From: GCA-003244245 sp963823755
Lineage (GTDB): Bacteria > Actinomycetota > Actinomycetes > Mycobacteriales > Pseudonocardiaceae
DNA: 64,000 bases
Direction of reading: 5' to 3'
Assembly: GCA_963823755.1 (NCBI GenBank)
Contig: CAWGMP010000024.1
Span: 173,862-237,861 of the forward strand
The notes below the pieces were generated by a model that was not told the DNA's origin, did no database searches, and saw nothing but the letters and a program-made list of their open reading frames with translations. Of the stretch, positions 1 through 8,440 are shown one piece after another (the first letter of the stretch is position 1; each line of letters begins with the position of its first letter). A program made the translations under genes and the position numbers.

Positions 1-23
1 GACGACCCTCGGCTCGCGTGAAG

Positions 24-60
24 TCGGAAGGCCGGGCCCCTGACGAGCCCGACCTTCCGG
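24..60. terminator. hairpin downstream of sigB
   Basis: Two arms of about 13 bases (24-37 and 45-60) pair with one G-T type mismatch around a short loop. It lies past the 3' end of the leftward sigB gene. There is no T-run, as is common for actinobacterial terminators. The rest of bases 1-200 shows no gene. Confidence 0.5.
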
Positions 61-200
61 GGTGCGCGACAGCCTGAGCCTGACGTCGCGTGGTCTGCAT
101 CACAGATGACTTTCATCACATCTTGAGCTGACAGTGCCGGTCTGCAGGCACGACGTCAAGGCCGCCATTCGAGCGGTGACGCAGTGCAGCGAGGTGCGAG

Positions 201-1178
201 TCAGCTGGCGTAGGCCCGGAGCCGCTCTGCACGATCTCCGTGGCGCAGTTTGGCCATGACCTCCCGCTCGATTTGACGCACCCGTTCGCGCGAGAGCCCG
301 AAGCGCTTGCCAATCTGGTCCAGGGTGTGTGGCTGACCGTCGTCAAGGCCGTAGCGCAGCCTGATGACCTTCTGCTCGCGGTCTTCGAGAGTCGCCAGCA
401 CCCGGCGCAGGTCGTCCTGGAGCAACCCGGAGATCACAGTGGACTCGGCGTCGGTGGCTTCAGCATCCTCGATGAAGTCACCGAGTGGCGCTTCCTCCTC
501 GGCACCGACCGGCATGTCCAGGCTCACCGGGTCCCGGGAGTAGTCCAGCAGGTCGGCCACCTTCTCCACCGGGATGCCGGACTCGTCGGCCAGCTCCTGG
601 TGAGTTGCCTCCCGACCTAGCTGTTGGTGCAGGTCGCGCTTGATCCGGGCCAGTTTGTTCACCTGCTCCACAAGGTGCACTGGAAGCCTGATAGTACGTC
701 CCTGGTCGGCCATGCCGCGGGTGATGGCCTGCCGGATCCACCAGGTGGCATAAGTCGAGAACTTGAAGCCTTTGGTGTAGTCGAACTTCTCCACCGCTCG
801 GATCAGACCCAGATTTCCCTCTTGAATCAGGTCCAGCAGCGGCATTCCGCGGCCGGTGTAGCGCTTGGCTAGGGACACCACCAGCCGCAAATTGGCCTCC
901 AATAGGTGGTCCTTGGCCTTGTGACCGTCGCGCACCAGCCGCGTCAGATCAGCCCGCCGGCTAGATGACAGCCGCGGCGCGGTATCCAGCACGTGGTGTG
1001 CGAACACGCCAGCCTCGATGCGCTTGGCGAGCGCAACTTCTTGCTGGGCGCTGAGCAGCGCCGTGCGCCCGATACCGTTGAGGTAAACCCGGACCAGGTC
1101 GGCTGCCGGGCTCTGTGCGTCAAGGTCTGCTGCCTCGACAGGAGCGTCCGATTCCACGGTGATCTGCGCGGCGGTCAT
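201..1178 (-). CDS. sigB: RNA polymerase sigma factor SigB (group 2, sigma-70 family)
   Basis: A 325-residue principal-like sigma factor that directs RNA polymerase to promoters, in mycobacteria mainly under stress and in stationary phase. The sequence has region 1.2 (DLVRVYLNGIG), region 2 with the core-binding and -10 recognition helix (LRLVVSLAKRY, DLIQEGNLGLIRAVEKFDY, STYATWWIRQAI), region 3 (EQVNKLARIKR) and region 4 with the -35 helix-turn-helix (TLDQIGKRFGLSRERVRQIE). It lacks the long N-terminal extension of the housekeeping factor, which places it in the SigB/HrdB-like group 2. An AAGGAA-type ribosome site precedes the ATG. The nearby DUF3099, DUF3039 and YihY genes also sit beside sigB in mycobacteria, so this is a conserved neighbourhood. 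The family call is secure; the exact paralogue is inferred. Confidence 0.95.
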   Translation of the reverse strand: MTAAQITVESDAPVEAADLDAQSPAADLVRVYLNGIGRTALLSAQQEVALAKRIEAGVFAHHVLDTAPRLSSSRRADLTRLVRDGHKAKDHLLEANLRLVVSLAKRYTGRGMPLLDLIQEGNLGLIRAVEKFDYTKGFKFSTYATWWIRQAITRGMADQGRTIRLPVHLVEQVNKLARIKRDLHQQLGREATHQELADESGIPVEKVADLLDYSRDPVSLDMPVGAEEEAPLGDFIEDAEATDAESTVISGLLQDDLRRVLATLEDREQKVIRLRYGLDDGQPHTLDQIGKRFGLSRERVRQIEREVMAKLRHGDRAERLRAYAS

Positions 1179-1428
1179 CAGGTTCCTTCCTGCGACGGAT
1201 CCTCGTGCCGACTCCGGTGCGTTCGGCGATCGGCGCGCGACGTTGCACGAGTCTGGCCATCGGGTACCCGCGGCGATGACAACTACAACGTCGGGAGCCC
1301 GGATTCCGTTCCCGGACTCTCATCCGGCACGACGAACGAGTGCCCGGCGGAGTGCCCGATCCGCCGGACCCTCAGAGACTTCTCAGGTTGCTCGCCGTTG
1401 AGGGCAGCTGTCACCGGGGTGAAGCGCC

Positions 1429-1854
1429 TCATACGTCGATGAGCACGGTGAACGGTCCGTCGGCCACGCTGTGCACGGCCATGGCCGCGCCGAAGCGTCC
1501 GGTGCTCACGGTGGCACCGCGGGCCCGCAGCCTGGCGACCACCTCCTCGACCAACGGCTCGGCGTGCTCCGGCCGAGCGGCCGCAGTGAAGGACGGTCGC
1601 CTGCCCTTGCGCGTCGTTGCGTAGAGGGTGAACTGGCTGATTACCAGCACACCGGCGCCGGTGTCGGAGACTGATCGCTCGTCGCGCAGAACCCGCAGCT
1701 CGTGCAGCTTGCGCGCCATTGTCTCGGCTTGCGCAGGCCCGTCATCGTGGGTCACGCCGAGCAGCACCAGCAGCCCAGGCTGGTCCAGCTCACCGACCAC
1801 CTGATCATTCACGCGCACCGCTGCCTCGGTAACTCGACTCACTACCGCTCGCAC
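1429..1854 (-). CDS. dtd: D-aminoacyl-tRNA deacylase (Dtd)
   Basis: A 141-residue cytoplasmic proofreading enzyme that removes D-amino acids, classically D-tyrosine, mischarged on tRNA. The N-terminus (MRAVVSRVTEAAV), the SQFTLYATTRKGRRPSF block holding the catalytic SQxTL motif, and the NGP-equivalent near the C-terminus (DGPFTVLIDV) match the family over its usual length of about 145 residues. The start is GTG. It is transcribed leftward like sigB and is divergent from phaC. Confidence 0.95.
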   Translation of the reverse strand: MRAVVSRVTEAAVRVNDQVVGELDQPGLLVLLGVTHDDGPAQAETMARKLHELRVLRDERSVSDTGAGVLVISQFTLYATTRKGRRPSFTAAARPEHAEPLVEEVVARLRARGATVSTGRFGAAMAVHSVADGPFTVLIDV

Positions 1855-2004
1855 GGCGGTGGATCCTGCCAGGTCCGTTCACCGGTGCTGGCCGGAGCAC
1901 TTGCGCAGCAGCGCCTCCGTCGGGACGCTCATACCACCAACCCGGTGCGGCTTGCAGGATCCATCGGGTGTCGAGTGGAGGCGGGCTAGATGGAGGTGGC
2001 TGTC

Positions 2005-3747
2005 GTGACCCAGCCGACCGACGACCCCTCGAGCGAGGTACGCGAGGACGTCGCTGACACCGCCTCGTCGATCCGATCGCTGCTCGGCATCGACTCCGCG
2101 ATGGGGGAGCTGGATCCAGCCGGGTTGGGACAGGCACTGGGCAGGCTCGCCATGTCGGTCGCCGGGAATCCGGCAGAGTTTTCCCGGTCGGTGATGCAAT
2201 ACGGCATGCGCAGCGCCCAAGCCGCGATGGTCGCAGCGCTGCGCGGCCTGGGATTGAACTACGAAGGCCCTGTCGAGCCGGGTCAGGATCCGCGGTTCTC
2301 CGACCCGGCCTGGACCAGCAACCCGCTGTTCTACCTGGTGCGCCAGCAGCACGCGCTGCTGGCGGGCTTTCTGCAGGACGTGCTGGCCGCAGCGGAGTTG
2401 GATGACGCCACCCGGCGCAAGGCCGATTTCGCGCTGCGGCAGGCGCTCGACGCCGCTGCGCCGACCAATTGGTTACCGACCAACCCGGTCGCACTGAAAA
2501 AGGCGTTCGACACCGGAGGCCTCAGCTTGGTGCGCGGAGCCAGCAACGTGCTGCGCGACATGGCGACTAACAATGGCATGCCCCGCCAGGTCACCCCGGG
2601 GCGGTTCCGTCCCGGCCACGAGCTGGCCGCCACACCGGGCAGCGTGGTGTTCCGCAACCGGTTGATCGAGCTGATCCAGTACGAGGCGCAGACCGAGACT
2701 GTGCACGCGATCCCGCTACTGTTCAGCCCGCCGTGGATCAACAAGTACTACATCATGGATCTCGCTCCTGGAAAGAGTCTGGTCGAGTGGGCCGTGCAGC
2801 ACGGGCATACCTGCTTCATGATCAGTTACCGGAACCCGGACGAGACTCTGGCCGGACTCACCATGAGCAATTACCTGCTGGAGGGGCCGCTGGCGGCGCT
2901 GGAAGTCGTCGAGGAGATCACCGGGGCCAAGCAGAGCAACCTGGCCGCGCTGTGTCTTGGTGGCACCATGGCCGCGGCGATGCTCGCCTGGCTTGCGGTC
3001 CGCGGGGAGCACAGGGTGCGGTCGGTGACCATGATGAACACTTTGCTCGACTTCACCATGCCGGGCGAGCTCGGCGTGTTCACCGACGAAGCTGCTATCC
3101 GGCGGCTGGACCGCACCATGGCGCGCAAGGGATACCTGCCCGCGGACACCATGGCCACGACGTTCAACCTGTTGCGGGCCAGGGATCTGGTGTGGAACTA
3201 CGTGGTCAACGACTGGTTGCTGGGGCAGGAGCCGGCGCCGTTCGACATCTTGAGCTGGAACTCCGACTCCACCCGTATGCCCGCGGCAATGCAGACCGAG
3301 TACCTGCGGGCGTTATACGTGGAGAATCGGTTGGCGAAAGGTGAGCTCGACTTGGCCGGAGAACGACTGGACCTGAGCCGGATCAGTCAGGACAGCTACT
3401 TCGTATCAGCCGAGAAGGACCACATCGCACTGTGGAAAGCAGTCTATGCAGGTGCCCGGCTAGTTGGCGGCACCGTTCGGTTCATGCTGTCCAACTCCGG
3501 GCATATCGCTGGTGTGGTCAACCCGCCGAACCCGAAGTCCAGGCACTGGGTTGGCTCGGCGGAAACGTTGCCCGACGACCCCGAGGCGTGGCGCAGGCAG
3601 GCCACCGAGGTCGCCAAGTCATGGTGGGAGGACTGGACGCCGTGGCTGGCCAGGCGGGCTGGAAGGAAGCAAGCCCCACCTCCGATGGGCAGCGCCATGC
3701 ACCCTCCGCTGGAAGCCGCCCCGGGCAGTTACGTGCGGGAGAAGTGA
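2005..3747 (+). CDS. phaC: polyhydroxyalkanoate synthase PhaC
   Basis: Polymerises (R)-3-hydroxyacyl-CoA into polyester granules. The protein is about 580 residues, typical of class I/II synthases. Counting from an upstream ATG at 1990, the nucleophile is Cys322 in the lipase-like box ALCLGG, with Asp477 (SAEKDHIA) and His505 (NSGHIAG) completing the triad. The PhaC N-terminal domain occupies about residues 60-230. The GTG at 2005 is chosen because a clear GGAGG at 1992-1996 sits 8 nt before it; that GGAGG overlaps the ATG at 1990. A short XRE regulator and a phasin-like gene follow on the same strand, a typical granule gene group. The family is certain; substrate length class cannot be read from the sequence. 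Confidence 0.95.
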   Translation: MTQPTDDPSSEVREDVADTASSIRSLLGIDSAMGELDPAGLGQALGRLAMSVAGNPAEFSRSVMQYGMRSAQAAMVAALRGLGLNYEGPVEPGQDPRFSDPAWTSNPLFYLVRQQHALLAGFLQDVLAAAELDDATRRKADFALRQALDAAAPTNWLPTNPVALKKAFDTGGLSLVRGASNVLRDMATNNGMPRQVTPGRFRPGHELAATPGSVVFRNRLIELIQYEAQTETVHAIPLLFSPPWINKYYIMDLAPGKSLVEWAVQHGHTCFMISYRNPDETLAGLTMSNYLLEGPLAALEVVEEITGAKQSNLAALCLGGTMAAAMLAWLAVRGEHRVRSVTMMNTLLDFTMPGELGVFTDEAAIRRLDRTMARKGYLPADTMATTFNLLRARDLVWNYVVNDWLLGQEPAPFDILSWNSDSTRMPAAMQTEYLRALYVENRLAKGELDLAGERLDLSRISQDSYFVSAEKDHIALWKAVYAGARLVGGTVRFMLSNSGHIAGVVNPPNPKSRHWVGSAETLPDDPEAWRRQATEVAKSWWEDWTPWLARRAGRKQAPPPMGSAMHPPLEAAPGSYVREK

Positions 3748-3797
3748 GCGCAGGAGGGGATATCGAGAGGCGTCGGGGCCGCGAGATGATGTAACGC

Positions 3798-4214
3798 ATG
3801 GCGAGTACAGGTGACGGCGGCGACGTGCCCGACCCGTGGCAGGCCCAGCTGGGGGCGCTGGGCGCGTTCATCCGAGCCCAGCGGCAGCTGGCGGACTTGT
3901 CGCTGCGCGAGATGGCGGCATTGACCCGGATCTCCAATGCCTACCTCAGCCAGGTCGAACGCGGTCTGCATGAGCCGTCGATGACGGTGTTGCGGGCCAT
4001 CGCGGACGCGCTGGGATTGACCCCCGAGCAGCTGCTGGCCAAGGCGGGGTGGACACGGGCTGAGGCTCGCGACGCTCCTGGCTCTGCTGGCGTCGCCGCC
4101 GACTCCCCAACCGGCACGGAAGACAGCATCCGCCGCGACCCGCGGCTCACCGCGGCTCAGCGAGAAGCGCTGCTCGGGGTGTACCGCAGCTTCATCGAGG
4201 GTGTCAGGGAGTAG
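3798..4214 (+). CDS. XRE-family transcriptional regulator next to phaC
   Basis: A 138-residue protein with one N-terminal lambda-repressor-like helix-turn-helix at about residues 17-72 (LGAFIRAQRQLADLSLREMA ... AYLSQVERGLHEPS). A short tail follows with no recognised ligand domain. It lies 50 nt after phaC and 85 nt before the phasin-like gene. Similar small XRE proteins lie between PHA synthase and phasin genes in other actinobacteria. I infer that it controls granule genes, possibly by binding the phasin promoter. The DNA-binding fold is clear; the target is inferred. Confidence 0.88.
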   Translation: MASTGDGGDVPDPWQAQLGALGAFIRAQRQLADLSLREMAALTRISNAYLSQVERGLHEPSMTVLRAIADALGLTPEQLLAKAGWTRAEARDAPGSAGVAADSPTGTEDSIRRDPRLTAAQREALLGVYRSFIEGVRE

Positions 4215-4234
4215 CGGATCGAGTTCCACCTCGC

Positions 4235-4263
4235 TTGACATATTTAACATCACTGCGTACTTT
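4235..4263 (+). promoter_or_regulatory. candidate promoter of the phasin-like gene
   Basis: A perfect TTGACA (4235-4240) is followed after 17 nt by TACTTT (4258-4263). The stretch is AT-rich for this genome and lies about 37 nt before the phasin start. A TGACAT sequence recurs at the end of the leader (around 4281-4288), a possible operator for the neighbouring XRE protein. Confidence 0.5.
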
Positions 4264-4299
4264 GGTGATCGCACTCCAATGTGACATTAAGGAGACGAG

Positions 4300-4605
4300 A
4301 TGACGATGACCACGTCACAGGAAACCATCACCGAGACGACCAGCCGGAGTCAGGAAGCCATCGCCAGTGCAGTGCAGATCTGGGCGGATGGTGTTCATAA
4401 ATTCCTCGACTTGATGCCGACTCTGGAGCCCAAGGTGCCCAGCGCCGACCTTCGGCTCCTCGAGGAAGTTGTGGACAACGCGTTCGACTTCGCCGGGCAG
4501 GCGCTCGTGACCCAGCGGGAGTTCGTCAAGAGCCTGCTGGCCGCTACCAAGTCGGTCGCCAGCAATGCTGCCTGGGCTGCGCAGGGTGCAGTCAAGAAGA
4601 GCTGA
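4300..4605 (+). CDS. phasin-like granule-associated protein
   Basis: A 101-residue protein that is almost wholly alpha-helical and amphipathic, rich in Ala, Val and Glu, without a signal peptide. The pattern AVQIWADGVHKFLDL ... QREFVKSLLAATKSVASNA fits small phasins that coat polyhydroxyalkanoate granules and limit their size. AAGGAG at 4289-4294 precedes the ATG by 5 nt. Its position just downstream of phaC and the XRE gene supports the call. There is no catalytic motif, so the assignment rests on composition and context. Confidence 0.75.
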   Translation: MTMTTSQETITETTSRSQEAIASAVQIWADGVHKFLDLMPTLEPKVPSADLRLLEEVVDNAFDFAGQALVTQREFVKSLLAATKSVASNAAWAAQGAVKKS

Positions 4606-4812
4606 GCCAGCCCCGATCGCAGTCGCCAGCCGTCCGGCCCTGGCGTCGCAATGGTGTGGGGGCCGGACAGCTGGTGTGTAGCGGCCGTTCGGGCGACGTG
4701 CAGTCTGCAATACTCTGATGCCCTCGCCAGTTGCTGCCGTCACCTCCTACCATGAGGTGATCAGCCGACATGAGTGTCCACCGATCGGTGCGAACACACG
4801 GGGGAAAGGTCA

Positions 4813-5388
4813 ATGCCGCCTATCGGGTTGCTGAGCGGGTCGGCCGACCGGGCGAAACGGCTTGTCCAACTCCTGAAGGCCGCGGGCGCAGACTCTGTGA
4901 TCATCACCGACCCCGCCACGCTGCCGGGCGAGTCAGGCAGCGACGGCTTCGATTTCTACGTCCAGCTGCCGGTCACCGTTCACCTCGATGGCCACACCGC
5001 TGTCGCGCGGGTCGGCTCGTTCCTGTCCGCGGGCCTGCTAGCTCGGTTCAGGGCGGTCGACCGGGTGCTCCCGGTGCTGGCGCCGGGCGCAACTGTAGTG
5101 TTGGTGTCCGGCAATACTCCGGATGAGATGTCGTTGCCCGACGACCAGCAATCCCGGCTGGCGCTGCTCCACCTGCTGGCGCATGCTACCCGGGCCGAGC
5201 TTGTCACCAGACACGTCGAAGTCAAGGTGGTCAGCAGCCAGCGTAGCGACCGGGAGATCGTGCATTACGCGCTGGGTGGCCACGACGATGTCCACCCCCA
5301 TCGTGACCCGCAGGAACGGGCTGATGCGGCCACCGCCTACCAGGACTGGCGCACCGAGGTGATGGGCCTGGTCGGCATCGACATCTGA
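4813..5388 (+). CDS. conserved hypothetical cytoplasmic protein
   Basis: A 191-residue protein of unknown function. The N-terminus (PPIGLLSGSADRAKRLVQLLKAAGADSVIITD) reads like a Rossmann-type beta-alpha-beta start. There is no signal peptide or membrane segment. An ORF begins upstream at 4774, but the ATG at 4813 has a purine-rich ribosome site (GGGGGAAAGG) at good spacing and starts the structured part. It follows the PHA group on the same strand and precedes the HhH-GPD gene. Confidence 0.75.
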   Translation: MPPIGLLSGSADRAKRLVQLLKAAGADSVIITDPATLPGESGSDGFDFYVQLPVTVHLDGHTAVARVGSFLSAGLLARFRAVDRVLPVLAPGATVVLVSGNTPDEMSLPDDQQSRLALLHLLAHATRAELVTRHVEVKVVSSQRSDREIVHYALGGHDDVHPHRDPQERADAATAYQDWRTEVMGLVGIDI

Positions 5389-5474
5389 TGCCGCTGCGCC
5401 GGTCAGCGGATACGTTCACGCAGTAGCCTGGTGATGAGCTGGCCGATGTGCGCATATCGCCGAGGAGGTCGTTG

Positions 5475-6041
5475 GTGAGTTTGATGTTGAGCCAGGACGC
5501 ACCCGCAGATGCGTTGCTGGAGCGGGATCCGTTGGCGTTGCTCCTGGCCATGCTTCTCGATCAACAAGTGCCGATGGAGCGGGCCTTCGCGGCGCCCTAC
5601 GAGTTACAGCAGCGCCTGGGTCATGAGCTCGATGTTCGCGAGCTAGCCGACTACGACTCCGATGCATTGGCGGATCTGTTCGCCCAGCAGCCGTCCCTGC
5701 ACCGGTATCCCAAGTCGATGGCGGCCCGGGTGAGGGACCTCTGTCGAGCGTTGGTCGAGCGCTTCGACGGCGATGTGACGGGCCTGTGGAGGGATGTCTC
5801 AGATGCACACGAACTGCTCGATCGGCTGGTCGCCCTGCCTGGCTACGGGAATCAGAAGGCGCAGATCTTCGTTGCACTTCTGGGCAAGCAGCGAAACGTG
5901 CATCCTCAGGGTTGGCGACAGGTGGCTGGCCCCTATGGCGATGAGGGTGTATATCGATCAGTCGCCGACGTGATCGACGCTAAATCGCTGGCGAAGGTTC
6001 GAGAGTACAAACAACAGGTCAAGGCGGCCGCGAAAAAATAG
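5475..6041 (+). CDS. HhH-GPD superfamily base excision repair-type protein
   Basis: A 188-residue protein of the actinobacterial HhH-GPD family, a small relative of DNA glycosylases. The segment DPLALLLAMLLDQQVPMERAF matches the glycosylase helical core, and LVALPGYGNQKAQIFVALLGK matches the helix-hairpin-helix DNA-backbone motif. The catalytic lysine or aspartate of EndoIII/AlkA types is not obvious, so repair activity is an inference. The GTG at 5475 has GAGGAGG at 5462-5468 with 6-nt spacing and is preferred over the longer ORF from 5448. The stop codon overlaps the ribosome site of the next gene, implying translational coupling. Confidence 0.85.
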   Translation: MSLMLSQDAPADALLERDPLALLLAMLLDQQVPMERAFAAPYELQQRLGHELDVRELADYDSDALADLFAQQPSLHRYPKSMAARVRDLCRALVERFDGDVTGLWRDVSDAHELLDRLVALPGYGNQKAQIFVALLGKQRNVHPQGWRQVAGPYGDEGVYRSVADVIDAKSLAKVREYKQQVKAAAKK

Positions 6042-6053
6042 GAGGTCAAGAGC

Positions 6054-6425
6054 ATCAAATCGGAACGGGACGCGACGCGGGATCCGCATGAACACGGCCG
6101 CCGGTCAGGTGATGCCGCTATTCTCATCACGGCTGCCGAACCTTCCTATGCGGAACAATACGCCCAGCGTCGCCGTAAATACACAATCCTGATGTCGGCT
6201 CGCATTCCATGCCTTCTCCTAGCCGGAGTGTTCTACCAGACCTGGTGGCTCGCGCTGGGTTTCGTCCTGCTCTCAGTGCCGCTGCCGTGGATGGCGGTGC
6301 TCATTGCCAACGACCGCTCTCCCCGCAAAGTCGAGTACGTGAACCGGCTGGGCCATGGCCTGCACGGGCGCGACCTTCGGGGTCGCGAGCTCGAAAGTGG
6401 CGACCACCCCATCATTGACGGCTGA
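6054..6425 (+). CDS. DUF3099 small membrane protein, apparent ATC start
   Basis: About 123 residues with two hydrophobic helices (IPCLLLAGVFYQTWW and LALGFVLLSVPLPWMAVLIA) followed by a charged tail, typical of DUF3099. The conserved lead-in ITAAEPSYAEQYAQRRRKY lies upstream of the only in-frame ATG at 6192. Between the previous stop (6039-6041) and 6192 there is no in-frame ATG, GTG or TTG. A strong GGAGG at 6041-6045 sits 8 nt before an in-frame ATC at 6054. I therefore infer initiation at ATC, as a rare non-canonical start. If the ATG at 6192 is used instead, the protein is 77 residues and loses the conserved N-terminus. Confidence 0.8.
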   Translation: MKSERDATRDPHEHGRRSGDAAILITAAEPSYAEQYAQRRRKYTILMSARIPCLLLAGVFYQTWWLALGFVLLSVPLPWMAVLIANDRSPRKVEYVNRLGHGLHGRDLRGRELESGDHPIIDG

Positions 6426-6655
6426 TCTCGCTTCCTAGTCACGGGGCCCTGCGCATGAATGCAATGAAGATCACTCTTCCGGTCGACGACGCCGCGGTGG
6501 CGGATCATTCCAGGATACGGCGTCCGCCGCAGCGGTAAATTCGCACCCCCACTTCCGCATGTCTGAGTCGATTCGAGTTCGTCGGGCTCGGCGGTGGTGC
6601 CCGTCGCGGGCTATGGTCGGTGATCAGTACCAGCGCATAGCGCAGGGAGGATCAC

Positions 6656-7474
6656 ATGACGGATACCGTGACCAGGGCTTCTTTGGAATCGTTGTTGATG
6701 GATCGGGCGTTGGGCGACCGAGAACTCATGCAGGCAAGTGATATGGCGCCCGATTACGCCATTTTGCCCGACGTGAGTGTGCTGAAAATCGGCGGTCAAA
6801 GTTTGATCGACCGAGGCAGAGCAGCGGTCTATCCGGTGGTGGAGGAGCTGGCGGCGGTTAAACGGAGCCATCAGATCCTGATCGGCACCGGTGCCGGTAC
6901 CCGGGCCAGGCACGCGTACTCCTTGGCGGCCGAGCTCGGCCTACCGACCGGTGTGTTGACCGACGTCGGGGCGGCGGTCGCAGATCAGAACGCTCAGATG
7001 CTCGGGTACCTGATGGCCCGCCATGGTGTGCCGGTGGTGGGTGGTTCGGCGTTCGGTGCGCTGCCGTTATACCTGGCCGAGTGCGGCGCCGCGATCTTCT
7101 CGGGGATGCCTCCATACGACATGTGGCAGCACGTTCCCAGCGAAGGGGTTATACCGCCGTACCGTACGGATGCCGGGTGTTATCTCGTTGCCGAAGTCTA
7201 CGGCTGCCGCAACATGATCTTCGTGAAGGACGAGGACGGGCTCTACACAGCCAACCCGAAAACCAACCCTGATGCCCAATTGATCCCGCAGATCAGCGTT
7301 GCGGAACTGATCGCTCGGAATCTGCCGGATCTTGTCATCGAGCGCCCGGTGTTGGAGCTCATGCGCCGTGCCCGGCACGTGAAGTCGGTCCAGGTCATCA
7401 ACGGGTTACGGCCCGGTTTGATCAGACGCGCCTTGGCCGGCGAGCACGTCGGCACGATCATCTCGGCGGCGTGA
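6656..7474 (+). CDS. mosB: molybdenum storage protein beta-type subunit (amino acid kinase fold)
   Basis: A 272-residue amino-acid-kinase-fold protein that closely resembles Azotobacter vinelandii MosB, one of two subunits of the storage protein that packs molybdate into polyoxometalate clusters with ATP. Matching blocks are VLKIGGQSLIDRGRAAVYP, LIGTGAGTRARHAYS, VADQNAQMLGYLMA, FSGMPPYDMWQ, IPPYRTDAGCYLVAE, MIFVKDEDGLYTANPKT and GEHVGTII. A ribosome site AGGGAGGA (6644-6651) precedes the ATG. mosA follows after a tandem repeat. UMP kinase is the main alternative, but the pairing and the MosB-specific blocks argue against it. Confidence 0.9.
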   Translation: MTDTVTRASLESLLMDRALGDRELMQASDMAPDYAILPDVSVLKIGGQSLIDRGRAAVYPVVEELAAVKRSHQILIGTGAGTRARHAYSLAAELGLPTGVLTDVGAAVADQNAQMLGYLMARHGVPVVGGSAFGALPLYLAECGAAIFSGMPPYDMWQHVPSEGVIPPYRTDAGCYLVAEVYGCRNMIFVKDEDGLYTANPKTNPDAQLIPQISVAELIARNLPDLVIERPVLELMRRARHVKSVQVINGLRPGLIRRALAGEHVGTIISAA

Positions 7475-7536
7475 ACACCGCCGGCCGTGCCGGCGATCGG
7501 ACCACCGCCGGCCGTGCCGGCGATCGGACCACCGCC
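7474..7536 (+). repeat. 27-bp tandem repeat between mosB and mosA
   Basis: The unit runs 7474-7500 and again 7501-7527 with one mismatch, then nine bases of a third copy (7528-7536). Each unit contains the near-palindrome GCCGGCCGTGCCGGC, so it can form a hairpin. It fills most of the space between the mosB stop and the mosA ribosome site. Confidence 0.9.
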
Positions 7537-7570
7537 CCGTCCCGTAGACATGTCATTCCAGGAGAACACC

Positions 7571-8416
7571 ATGACGAGCACCGCCGTACGCCCCGAGCCA
7601 CTTTTCGCTACCAAGGATGTGCCCTCGGCTTTGATGCGCCAGACCTTGCTCGACCGGGAACTCGTCCGGCCACTGGACCGCCCGGTCATCCCGCTACTGC
7701 CGTGGCTGAACATCGTGGTGATCGGTGGACGCTCGATCATGGACAGGGGCCGCGATGCGGTGCTGCCGGTCGTTGCGGAGCTGCGTGAGGCTTTGCCCCA
7801 GCATCGAATGTTGATCCTCACCGGACCGGGCATTCGAGGCCGCCACGTACTGGGCGTCGGGCTCGATCTGGGTCTGCCGACCGGAGTGTTGGCTGCGCTG
7901 GTCTCGGCCGAGGCCGAGCAGAACGGGCACCTCGTCGCGGCGTTGCTCGCCGAGCAGGGGGTGTCCTACCTGCCGCATGGGGCGGTCGCGCATCAGCTCG
8001 CAGTTCACCTGAGCGCCAGCCAAGCCGTCGTATCCAACGGATTCCCACCCTATGGGCTCTACGAGTTCCCTCCCGAGGTGGGCAAGATCCCGCCGCACCG
8101 CACGGACGCCGGTGCGTTCCTGCTTGCCGACGCTTACGGTGCCGCCCGGACCATCTACATCAAGGACGTCGATGGCGTGTTCGTCACCGATTCGACGACA
8201 CCCGGCGGGAGTCATCCCGAGCCCATCGGACGGGTGGGCGCCGCCCAGTTGCTGGCCATGAACCTCGATGATCTGCCTGTCGATGCGCTGGTGCTCCAGC
8301 TCATGGCGCATGCCAAGCACCAGAAGGAGATCCAGATCGTCAACGGTCTGACCCCCGGCGTCATCACCAGGGCCCTACAGGGAGAACATGTGGGCACCAT
8401 CATCCACACGGACTGA
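7571..8416 (+). CDS. mosA: molybdenum storage protein alpha-type subunit (amino acid kinase fold)
   Basis: A 281-residue partner of mosB and a paralogue of it. It matches Azotobacter MosA in RQTLLDRELVRPLDRP, LPWLNIVVIGGRSIMDRG, HRMLILTGPGIRGRHV, GLDLGLPTGVLAAL, AEQNGHLVAALLAEQGVSYL, FPPYGLYEF, IPPHRTDAGAFLLADAYGA and GEHVGTIIHTD. The MosA/MosB proteins assemble as (alpha-beta)3 cages. The ATG at 7571 follows CCAGGAGAACACC, a good ribosome site; the longer ORF from 7487 would read through the repeat and is rejected. No molybdate transporter or molybdenum enzyme gene is visible nearby. Confidence 0.9.
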   Translation: MTSTAVRPEPLFATKDVPSALMRQTLLDRELVRPLDRPVIPLLPWLNIVVIGGRSIMDRGRDAVLPVVAELREALPQHRMLILTGPGIRGRHVLGVGLDLGLPTGVLAALVSAEAEQNGHLVAALLAEQGVSYLPHGAVAHQLAVHLSASQAVVSNGFPPYGLYEFPPEVGKIPPHRTDAGAFLLADAYGAARTIYIKDVDGVFVTDSTTPGGSHPEPIGRVGAAQLLAMNLDDLPVDALVLQLMAHAKHQKEIQIVNGLTPGVITRALQGEHVGTIIHTD

Positions 8417-8440
8417 CGTCCGCTCTGGCTGTGCGGCATC

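Noticed and set aside
7474..7536. Tandem repeat as a CRISPR-like array
   Set aside because: Copies are directly adjacent with no spacers.
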